This document shows, piece after piece, positions 5,536-10,631 of a stretch of DNA of 10,631 nucleotides. The notes beneath the pieces were generated by a model. That model was not told where the DNA came from and made no database searches. It saw only the letters and a program-made list of their open reading frames with translations. Position numbers and translations under genes: made by a program. Source of the DNA: JABCPE02 sp963517805. GTDB taxonomy: Bacteria; Bacteroidota; Bacteroidia; Flavobacteriales; Weeksellaceae. The DNA lies in assembly GCA_963517805.1 (NCBI GenBank), contig CAUQHD010000049.1, positions 1 through 10,631 of the forward strand, in the 5' to 3' direction. Position 1 is the first letter of the stretch. Each line of letters starts with the position of its first letter.

Positions 5536-6852
5536 TCATCCCTTGAATTGGTACTTTCTCGCTCCATAAGAAAGTGGATTTTCTCTCTCTATTTCTACTA
5601 ATCCAAAGCCTTTATAATTAGGATTTACGGAAGTTTTCAGCTGTTTTCTATGGAGTTTTTCATAAGTTGAAAAATCCACCGCTTTTCTATTTCCAAGGGT
5701 TTCAAAAAGCTGCCATTTTTCCACAACGGATTTCCAGTTTTCATTTATTTTCCCTGAAAAAACCTTGGATTTAGAGCCACTTCCATAAGCCAAAAAGCCT
5801 AATTCCTTCCCAGAAAGTTCCTCTTCCCTGTCAAAAGACACCTGCAATGCAGACAATAGCGCCATGAAAACAGAGGCGGTATAGAGGTTTCCTATTTCAG
5901 AGCTTGCTCTCTGTGATGGCTCTATTTTTTGCTTTATAAAATCCAAATATTCTTCAGACTTAGCAAGGGCTTTTTTCTCTTCGTCAGTCGTGTAAGGCAG
6001 GTTGTTTTCTATGCTGTACAACTCTGTGAAAACCCTCTTTCCATGGAATGCATACGGCAGATGAAAAATCAGATAATGCCAGTTTTCATAAGGTTTCACC
6101 AAAGAATTTTGAACTTTGTAATGCTCATACGCTTCCCTAATTCTATTTTGGTAGCATTGATTAGAATACTGCCCATCAAAAACTGGTTCATCAGAGAAAA
6201 TTTCCATTTTGTCGGGCGCTGTTTCTGGTGCATTTTTAAGGTCAGATTTAGCAATTTCTCTCCTTGGTTTGAAGAAATCAAAAACGCTCTCCGTAGCCAC
6301 TCCCCATTTTCCTTCTATTTCCAGCAAATTCGGTTTCGCTGAAATCAATAAAGCCACTGCGCCAGCACCCTGCGTATATTCTCCTGTTGATTTCAGTTCA
6401 TATTTTGCATAATCGGAGGCGATTACCACTGCTTTTTTATCGGGATTAACTTTCACAAAATCCAAACAAGTCTGCAATGCATCCACCCCGCCAATACAAG
6501 CAAAAGTCATATCCACCACATCACAATTCCCAAAACATCTCTCACCCAGCACCTGCTCCACCATTTGCACCGCATAGGTAGCAGTAGGCTTTGCAGCATC
6601 CAAAGCGCTTTCCGTTCCCAAATAAATCTTTGCAATATCTTTGGGCTGGATATTATAGTCTTTTATGAGCTTCAGAAGAGCCTCCGTCGCGAAAGTTGCC
6701 GTATCTTCGTGCACATCAGGAAGAGCCATCTTGTGAAGCCCAAGACCTTTTTCTAACTTAGCCGAATCTATTTCTCTATTTTCAGCTAACTCATTGATAT
6801 TCAAATAGAGCGACGGCACATAGAAACTTGCCGCCTCAATTCCATATTTCAT
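5536..6852 (-). CDS. mvaS: Hydroxymethylglutaryl-CoA synthase
   Basis: HMG-CoA synthase condenses acetyl-CoA with acetoacetyl-CoA, the step that commits carbon to the mevalonate route to isoprenoids. The protein has 438 aa with the thiolase-like fold. The catalytic triad is visible: Glu81 in YLGTESALD, Cys119 in DMTFACIGG (the acyl-enzyme nucleophile) and His264 in LIFHLPYAFHGKR. Also typical are the early GIEAASFYVP, the GAGAVALLIS segment (163-171), SSEIGNLYTASVF and the late FLAYGSGSKSKVF. At 438 aa it is longer than the roughly 390-aa enzymes of Gram-positive cocci. Bacteroidota differ among themselves in using the mevalonate or the MEP route; this gene argues for mevalonate here. It starts 29 bp after the nucleoside phosphorylase stop, with no promoter box that I can defend in between, so it is probably co-transcribed. 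Confidence 0.95.
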   Translation of the reverse strand: MKYGIEAASFYVPSLYLNINELAENREIDSAKLEKGLGLHKMALPDVHEDTATFATEALLKLIKDYNIQPKDIAKIYLGTESALDAAKPTATYAVQMVEQVLGERCFGNCDVVDMTFACIGGVDALQTCLDFVKVNPDKKAVVIASDYAKYELKSTGEYTQGAGAVALLISAKPNLLEIEGKWGVATESVFDFFKPRREIAKSDLKNAPETAPDKMEIFSDEPVFDGQYSNQCYQNRIREAYEHYKVQNSLVKPYENWHYLIFHLPYAFHGKRVFTELYSIENNLPYTTDEEKKALAKSEEYLDFIKQKIEPSQRASSEIGNLYTASVFMALLSALQVSFDREEELSGKELGFLAYGSGSKSKVFSGKINENWKSVVEKWQLFETLGNRKAVDFSTYEKLHRKQLKTSVNPNYKGFGLVEIERENPLSYGARKYQFKG

Positions 6853-6881
6853 ACTTTGATTTTCTGGTTTTTATTTTTTTC

Positions 6882-7736
6882 TTATTTAATTATTCTCTCC
6901 AGCACCCATTCTATCATCATTTTTTCAGATTTATGGTGGTCTGCTGCGAACTCTCCTCTTCTTCTGTTTGCAATCACATTATTAATAGTAATCGCCTTGT
7001 GTCCCAATAATTTAGACATTCCATAGATAGCCGAAGTTTCCATTTCAAAGTTAGTAACTCCTAAATCATTAAGAACTTCCAAAAACTGGTCATCCACAGC
7101 TCTCAGTCTCAGCTGTCTTCCCTGCGGCGCATAAAACCCAGGGAAAGTCGCTGTATTTCCTACATATTTCGCATCTTTGAAATATTCATACTGACTCTCT
7201 GCCCATTCCGAGAAATAAAGCATCGGCTTTATCTTTTCGTATGGGAATTTCGCCAAGAAATTTTTGCTAAATTCATTCTCAAACTGATAATCTTTGTAGA
7301 AATGAAGAAGTCCATCCAGACCTACCACATTCTGTGTAACCAGCATGTTATCCACCTCTACATCAGGATTTACGCTTCCACAAGTTCCCATACGGAACAG
7401 TTGCAAAGCCTTGTGCTCTGATTTAAATTCTTTATTTTTCAAATCAATATTCACCAAAGCATCTAGCTCATTCATCACGATATCAATGTTTTCCGTACCG
7501 ATACCCGTAGACATCACCGTGATTCGCTCTCCTCTGAGCGTTCCTGTATGCGTGTAAAATTCTCTTTTATTTTTCTTAATCTCTACTTTATCAAAGTATT
7601 GTGAAACCTTCGGAACACGGTCTGGATCACCCACCAAAAGAATTTTTTCTGCAATATCTTCTGGCTGAAGGTTTAAATGATATACACTTCCATCTGGATT
7701 TAAAACCAATTCTGAGGCTGCTAATTTATTTACCAT
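6882..7736 (-). CDS. Nucleoside phosphorylase (uridine phosphorylase-like)
   Basis: This 284-aa enzyme of the PNP/UDP family would split nucleosides with phosphate into free base and (deoxy)ribose 1-phosphate for pyrimidine or purine salvage. Visible features: GDPDRV at 36-41 (phosphate binding), MSTGIGTEN at 75-83, R115 in LFRMGTCGSV, the PQGRQLR segment with Gln205 and Arg207 in the place of the base-recognising Gln and Arg of uridine phosphorylases, and FEMETSAIYGM at 230-240 with Glu231/Met232/Glu233 for ribose binding. I start at the ATG at 7736 (MVNKLAASEL). A longer frame from TTG at 7781 would begin inside a promoter -7 box and add a Lys-rich tail foreign to the family. At 284 aa it is somewhat longer than E. 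coli Udp. Substrate choice (uridine or other) is inferred. It is the first gene of the mvaS operon. Confidence 0.9.
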   Translation of the reverse strand: MVNKLAASELVLNPDGSVYHLNLQPEDIAEKILLVGDPDRVPKVSQYFDKVEIKKNKREFYTHTGTLRGERITVMSTGIGTENIDIVMNELDALVNIDLKNKEFKSEHKALQLFRMGTCGSVNPDVEVDNMLVTQNVVGLDGLLHFYKDYQFENEFSKNFLAKFPYEKIKPMLYFSEWAESQYEYFKDAKYVGNTATFPGFYAPQGRQLRLRAVDDQFLEVLNDLGVTNFEMETSAIYGMSKLLGHKAITINNVIANRRRGEFAADHHKSEKMMIEWVLERIIK

Positions 7737-7778
7737 AATAATTTTCTTTTTTTTATTCGATTTTAAATTTAAACTTCC

Positions 7779-7786
7779 CAAAGGTA
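7779..7786 (-). promoter_or_regulatory. -7 box of the nucleoside phosphorylase/mvaS operon (TACCTTTG)
   Basis: The minus strand reads TACCTTTG, an exact TAnnTTTG, 42 bp upstream of the chosen ATG. The nearest TTG upstream (7814-7812) is 25 bp away, slightly longer than usual. A start of transcription near 7775 would exclude the longer TTG-initiated frame and leaves an A-rich leader of about 40 nt. Confidence 0.5.
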
Positions 7787-7831
7787 AGGAATTTTATTGA
7801 TTTCTTACTGACAATGTTCTTTTCTGAGGCT

Positions 7832-8155
7832 CTATCCTCCTACCCTCTTGGTCTTGTAGCCCATATCAGAGAGGATTTTCATGATTTTATCGCGGTTGTC
7901 TCCTTGGATGATAATCACACCATCCTTCTCCGAACCACCGATTCCCAGAGTAGTTTTTATTTTCTTGGAAATATTTTTCAGTTCTTCCTCACTACCTTCA
8001 AAGCCTTCTATCAGAGTAACAGGCTTTCCGTTTCGTCCTTTCTTTTCGTATTTGCAGATGAGCGGTTCTCGCTGCTCGTGCTGCTCTTCGGGCATCTGGA
8101 AATCCTGCTCTACATGGTCTGGAAAAAGATTTTTCAGCTGGTCTCGTAAATCCAT
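7832..8155 (-). CDS. yciH: YciH/SUI1 (eIF1-like) translation factor family protein
   Basis: This 107-aa protein belongs to the bacterial SUI1/eIF1 relatives. In E. coli YciH associates with the 30S subunit and affects start-site fidelity; the physiological role in Bacteroidota is unproven. The N-terminal 30 residues are an acidic Gln/Glu-rich lead (EEQHEQREP). From about residue 38 comes the SUI1 domain: KKGRNGKPVTLIEGFEG, then KTTLGIGGSEKDGVIIIQGDNRDKI in two overlapping blocks, ending GYKTKRVGG, the conserved basic tail of the family. It starts 84 bp from the divergent ABC-ATPase gene. The stop lies 95 bp before the nucleoside phosphorylase start, and a separate promoter lies in that gap. 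Confidence 0.9.
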   Translation of the reverse strand: MDLRDQLKNLFPDHVEQDFQMPEEQHEQREPLICKYEKKGRNGKPVTLIEGFEGSEEELKNISKKIKTTLGIGGSEKDGVIIIQGDNRDKIMKILSDMGYKTKRVGG

Positions 8156-8174
8156 CGGTTAAAATTATTTTTCT

Positions 8175-8219
8175 GCGAAAATAAGAATTTTATATCAATA
8201 AAATTTTATGTATTTTCGC
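8175..8219. repeat. Imperfect palindrome in the yciH/gldA divergent intergenic region
   Basis: GCGAAAATA (8175-8183) is the exact inverse of TATTTTCGC (8211-8219). Inside it AATTTTAT (8186-8193) is the inverse of ATAAAATT (8198-8205), leaving a 4-base centre and a small asymmetry. TATTTTCG on each strand differs from the -7 consensus at one place, so the symmetry may reflect two mirrored promoters or an operator shared by both genes. Confidence 0.55.
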
Positions 8220-8223
8220 CAAA

Positions 8224-8231
8224 TATTTTTG
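8224..8231 (+). promoter_or_regulatory. Possible -7 box of the ABC ATPase gene (TATTTTTG)
   Basis: An exact TAnnTTTG match ends 8 bp before the ATG at 8240. No TTG is seen about 19-20 bp upstream, so support rests on the -7 box alone. If used, the leader would be only about 5 nt. An alternative weaker box, TATTTTCG at 8211-8218, would give a longer leader. Confidence 0.35.
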
Positions 8232-8239
8232 AATTCACT

Positions 8240-8938
8240 ATGTCTTTACAAATTACTAATCTAACTAAAAAATTCGGTGAACAAACAGCACTGAACAACA
8301 TCAACCTCAGCATTGAAAAAAACGAAATCGTGGGACTTCTCGGGCCAAACGGAGCAGGAAAATCCACGCTGATGAAATCCATCACAGGTGTAGTGAAAAT
8401 AGATGAGGGCGAAATTTTGTTCAACGATAAAGATATCACTCAATATCCGATAGAAAGCAAGAAAAACATCGGTTTTCTGCCAGAAAACAACCCACTTTAC
8501 CAAGAAATGTTCGTGAAGGAATATCTGAATTTCGTGGCTGATATTCACAAAATACCAAGCGAAAGAATAGATGAAGTCATCGAGCTGGTGGGCATCACTC
8601 CCGAAAAATCCAAAAAGATTTCCCAGCTCTCCAAAGGGTATAAACAGAGAGTCGGGCTGGCACAGGCGATTCTCCACCAGCCAGATTTACTTATCTTGGA
8701 CGAGCCTACGAACGGACTAGACCCTAACCAAATCATAGAAATCCGAAATGTGATAAAAGAAATCGGCAAGGAGAAAACCATCATCCTTTCCACGCACATC
8801 ATGCAGGAAGTAGAGGCGCTGTGTTCTCGCGTCATCCTCATCCACAAGGGAAACATTCTGCAAGATACCTCTATAGAGGAGTTCAAAGGGCGATACAGCA
8901 ATCTGGAAGAAGCATTCCAGAGCTATACTAATGGGTAA
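8240..8938 (+). CDS. gldA: ABC transporter ATP-binding protein, GldA-like, compact form
   Basis: This is a 232-aa ATPase of an ABC-2 type exporter. Walker A is GPNGAGKS at 35-42, the signature is LSKGYKQRV at 130-138, Walker B is LLILDEP at 150-156, with a D-loop NGLD and the switch His186 (STH). The IGFLPENNPLY stretch (77-87) carries Glu82 where most ABC ATPases have the Q-loop Gln; together with LNFVADIHKI and LDPNQIIEIRNVIK this is typical of GldA of gliding flavobacteria, which works with the GldF/GldG membrane proteins. GldA of Flavobacterium johnsoniae is near 300 aa. Here the C-terminal extension is missing and the protein passes directly from the IEEFKGRY segment to NLEEAFQSYTNG. No permease gene is next to it, and gldA is often apart from gldFG. 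A generic ABC-2 ATPase is the alternative, so the symbol is less sure than the fold. Confidence 0.88.
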   Translation: MSLQITNLTKKFGEQTALNNINLSIEKNEIVGLLGPNGAGKSTLMKSITGVVKIDEGEILFNDKDITQYPIESKKNIGFLPENNPLYQEMFVKEYLNFVADIHKIPSERIDEVIELVGITPEKSKKISQLSKGYKQRVGLAQAILHQPDLLILDEPTNGLDPNQIIEIRNVIKEIGKEKTIILSTHIMQEVEALCSRVILIHKGNILQDTSIEEFKGRYSNLEEAFQSYTNG

Positions 8939-8966
8939 ATAGCTTTTTTCTTTAATATTTTAATTC

Positions 8967-9010
8967 AAAAACGGCCTGTCCATTTATAAGGACAAGCCGT
9001 TTTATTTTCC
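8967..9010 (+). terminator. Rho-independent terminator after the ABC ATPase gene
   Basis: The left arm AAAACGGC-c-TGTCC (8968-8981) pairs with GGACA-a-GCCGTTTT (8990-9003) around an 8-nt AT loop with one internal mismatch, followed by T-rich sequence. It lies about 30 bp after the stop codon. The A-run and T-run symmetry lets it act in both directions. Confidence 0.85.
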
Positions 9011-9028
9011 TTTTTTTTGTCATAAAAA

Positions 9029-9044
9029 ATATTCTCAGCAAAGG
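9029..9044 (+). repeat. 16-bp inverted repeat, left arm
   Basis: ATATTCTCAGCAAAGG is the exact inverse of 9463-9478. Further similarity beyond 16 bp is AT-rich and loose. The two arms enclose the hairpin array. No flanking target duplication is evident. Confidence 0.6.
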
Positions 9045-9116
9045 AAAGAAAAATTTTTGAAAATCTAAAAGGATTTTTATCAAAAAGAAGAGACAATTTT
9101 AAAAATCTAAAAAAAA

Positions 9117-9309
9117 TTACCCCACCAGAAGTTCCGACAGCAAGAAATAAAAAAATTTACCCCGCCAGAATTTCTGACAGCAAGAAATAAAAAAATTTTA
9201 CTCCGGCAGAATTTCTGACAGCAAGAAATAAAAAATTTTAGCCCGTCGGAAGTTCCGACAGCAAGAAATGAAAAATTTTACCCCGCCGGAAGTTCCGACA
9301 GCGAAAAAC
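9117..9309. repeat. Tandem array of five ~40-bp units, each with a small hairpin
   Basis: Units begin at 9117, 9157, 9198, 9238 and 9278 (40, 41, 40, 40 bp; the last decays after about 30 bp). Each has a GC-rich block, TTA-CCCC-GCC-like, then a dyad of the form CRGAA-N-TTCYG, then GACAGC and an A-rich tail with AAGAAAT and a short T run. Units 2 and 3 carry CAGAA-T-TTCTG, units 4 and 5 CGGAA-G-TTCCG; unit 4 extends to GTCGGAAGTTCCGAC, a perfect 7-bp stem. Paired changes (A with T, G with C) keep the dyad. Unit 1 has one mismatch that would be a G-U pair in a minus-strand RNA. Function unknown. Confidence 0.85.
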
Positions 9310-9462
9310 TTTTTTAATTCTCAAAATTGTTTTTTCTTTTCAGCGATTTTTTTTTAAAATTTTAAAGATTAAATTTCTCTTCCGCTAAGGATTTTTTTTG
9401 GTTTTTAAGATTAAACCTCCTCAGCGGCGAAATTTTCTTTTGATTCTTAAATTTAATTTTTC

Positions 9463-9478
9463 CCTTTGCTGAGAATAT
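9463..9478 (-). repeat. 16-bp inverted repeat, right arm
   Basis: CCTTTGCTGAGAATAT on the plus strand is the exact inverse of 9029-9044, so the pair spans 450 bp including the arms. Confidence 0.6.
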
Positions 9479-9657
9479 GAAATAGAAATCCAAAAAAAGA
9501 AGCCTCAGTTTTGAGCCCTGAAATTTGATAAATTGAAATCGTATTCTCATCATCAAAACCCGAAATAAAAGCAGACCGCCCAGCCCTGCCATTTGTGAAA
9601 ACCCAGCTTTGGGCAGAGCATCGGGAGTGCTTTTTATAAAGAACTGAAACTCAGGCA

Positions 9658-9690
9658 GACCGCCGGAACTTCTGACAGCGAAATTTTATT
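9658..9690. repeat. Solitary diverged copy of the hairpin unit
   Basis: CCGCCGGAACTTCTGACAGC matches the core of the array units at 9117-9309, with the dyad CGGAA-C-TTCTG (one G-U pair if transcribed on the plus strand). It is followed by GAAATTTTATT in place of the AAGAAAT tail. Confidence 0.6.
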
Positions 9691-9844
9691 TCAATTTTTA
9701 AGTTTAAACTTCTCTTCCGCTAAGGAAATTTTTTTGTTTTTAAGATTTTTTCGTCTAACAAGGAAAATGGTAAAGGAAAATCCAAAAAAAAATTGTAATT
9801 TTCGGATGTTTTTCATTTCGTTTCACCAAAAAAAACATCATACT

Positions 9845-10631
9845 ATGGGACATTCACACGAAGGACACTGCCACCACCATAGCGTGAGCAGTCTGGAAAA
9901 TATCAATAGGGCGTTTTACATCGGTATCGGTCTGAATCTGCTCTACACCATAACAGAATTTGCGGTCGGTTTTAAAATCAATTCTTTGGCCTTAATCTCT
10001 GATGCGAGCCATAATCTGAGCGATGTTGCCAGTTTAGGAATTTCGCTCATCGGTATCATTCTTGCCCAGAAAGCCAGCACGCACAGCCTGACTTACGGCT
10101 ACAAAAAAGCCTCAATCTTGGCTTCGCTCATCAATGCTATTCTGCTGGTGTTCATTGTCTTTAAAATCATCATAGAAGCTGTGGAACGGCTGAATACACC
10201 GCCACGAATGGAGAGCAGCGGCATCATCATCACTGCTGCGATAGGCGTGATTATCAATGCTGTTTCGGCGTTTCTTTTTTATAAAGGACAAAAACACGAC
10301 ATCAACATCAAGGGGGCTTTTCTGCACCTGATGGTAGATGCTTTGGTTTCGGTGGGCGTGATTATCTCTGGGGTGATTATCTATTTCACAGGCTGGAATC
10401 TGGCGGATGTGGTGATTAGTTTCATCATCGCTGTGGTGATTTTGATTTCTACTTGGGGACTTTTGACGGAAAGCGTTAAACTCAGCCTAAACGGCGTGCC
10501 AGAGGGCATTAACCCTAATAAAATCCAAAAACTGATAGAGGAAATCCCCGCCATAGAAGATACCCACCACCTCCATATATGGGCGATGAGCAGCTCTGAA
10601 AACGCCCTAACCGTCCATCTGGTGGTAAATG
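9845..10631 (+). CDS. Cation diffusion facilitator family transporter (CzcD/ZitB-like), partial
   Basis: This proton-coupled metal exporter of the inner membrane, probably for zinc, is open to the right edge (262 codons visible). The N-terminus is His-rich (MGHSHEGHCHHHS, residues 1-13), then come six hydrophobic segments at about 22-42, 47-72, 90-110, 125-145, 157-181 and 185-206. The transport-site pairs are His56/Asp60 in TM2 (SDASHNLSD) and His161/Asp165 in TM5 (HLMVDAL), the HD-HD arrangement typical of zinc carriers. The cytoplasmic domain follows, with the conserved HHLHIWAMSSSENALTVHLV at 241-260. The start ATG at 9845 gives the usual His-rich lead; no strong promoter box was found in the repeat-rich upstream region, the best being a one-mismatch TAATTTTC at about 9796. 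A short hydrophobic loop between TM4 and TM5 (KGQKHDINIKG) has few His, so metal buffering may rest on the N-terminus. Confidence 0.93.
   Translation, partial: MGHSHEGHCHHHSVSSLENINRAFYIGIGLNLLYTITEFAVGFKINSLALISDASHNLSDVASLGISLIGIILAQKASTHSLTYGYKKASILASLINAILLVFIVFKIIIEAVERLNTPPRMESSGIIITAAIGVIINAVSAFLFYKGQKHDINIKGAFLHLMVDALVSVGVIISGVIIYFTGWNLADVVISFIIAVVILISTWGLLTESVKLSLNGVPEGINPNKIQKLIEEIPAIEDTHHLHIWAMSSSENALTVHLVVN

Larger units (their letters stand above)
9011..9844. other. AT-rich repeat-built intergenic region (no gene seen)
   Basis: Between the ABC ATPase terminator and the CDF transporter lie about 830 bp with no convincing gene. It holds the five-unit hairpin array (9117-9309), a 16-bp inverted repeat around it, a stray sixth hairpin copy (9658-9690), a direct repeat of CTCTTCCGCTAAGG (9377-9390 and 9712-9725), a direct repeat of GCAGACCGCC (9571-9580 and 9655-9664), and long A and T runs. 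A minus-strand open frame (9592-9362) merely translates these repeats. The order of shared pieces looks shuffled, as in a decayed intergenic repeat element. Confidence 0.7.

Noticed and set aside
7737..7781. N-terminal extension of the nucleoside phosphorylase from a TTG at 7781
   Set aside because: The TTG belongs to a TACCTTTG -7 box, so it would not be in the mRNA, and the added KSNKKKKII tail is unlike the family.
9362..9592. Minus-strand open frame of 76 codons (MAGLGGLLLFRV...)
   Set aside because: The C-terminal half is a direct translation of intergenic repeats (LKNQKK units), no domain is recognisable, and one end lies within the inverted repeat arm.
9595..9640. Possible weak terminators (CCCA-GCTT-TGGG and AGCA...TGCT followed by T5)
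   Set aside because: The stems are only four pairs and no gene ends nearby, so chance is likely.
10112..10327. Minus-strand open frame of 71 codons at the right end
   Set aside because: It is antisense to the CDF transporter, whose transmembrane motifs and metal-site residues are intact over the same stretch.

Overview
The window looks like chromosomal DNA of a flavobacterium (Bacteroidota), most likely Weeksellaceae (Chryseobacterium/Elizabethkingia-like). Supporting signs are the DAHP synthase-chorismate mutase fusion, a mevalonate-pathway HMG-CoA synthase, a GldA-type ABC ATPase, a YciH/SUI1 protein, AT-rich leaders without strong Shine-Dalgarno sequences, and several exact copies of the Bacteroidota -7 promoter box TAnnTTTG. 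The genus is inferred from protein character only.

Layout from left to right. (1) 1-1790, minus strand: the shikimate enzyme fusion, followed 10 bp later by the ribosome-assembly GTPase rsgA, which starts with TTG and runs off the left edge. (2) 1898-2419, plus strand: a small outer-membrane beta-barrel with its own promoter and terminator. (3) 2420-2921: non-coding, dominated by a precise tandem array (six 42-bp units, i.e. twelve 13-bp dyads exactly 21 bp apart). (4) 2922-4606, minus strand: dnaX, split by an A10 run so that the zero frame gives a gamma-like protein of 360 aa and slippage gives a tau-like protein of 561 aa. (5) 4642-7736, minus strand, tightly spaced: nucleoside phosphorylase, HMG-CoA synthase, a small lipoprotein and a small secreted protein; dnaX follows but has its own promoter. 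(6) 7832-8155, minus strand: the YciH/SUI1 protein, divergent from (7) 8240-8938, plus strand: a compact GldA-like ABC ATPase ending in a clear terminator. (8) 8939-9844: about 900 bp of AT-rich non-coding DNA built from repeats, including a five-unit ~40-bp array of hairpins. (9) 9845-end, plus strand: a cation diffusion facilitator (zinc-type) transporter that runs off the right edge.

Most genes are housekeeping: aromatic amino-acid and isoprenoid precursor synthesis, nucleoside salvage, replication clamp loading, 30S maturation, translation and metal efflux. They do not form one pathway. The parts worth attention are the dnaX recoding site and the two intergenic repeat arrays, in which dyad symmetry is kept (with paired changes in the arms) while loops and spacers vary. 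No transposase, CRISPR array, tRNA or rRNA was seen.
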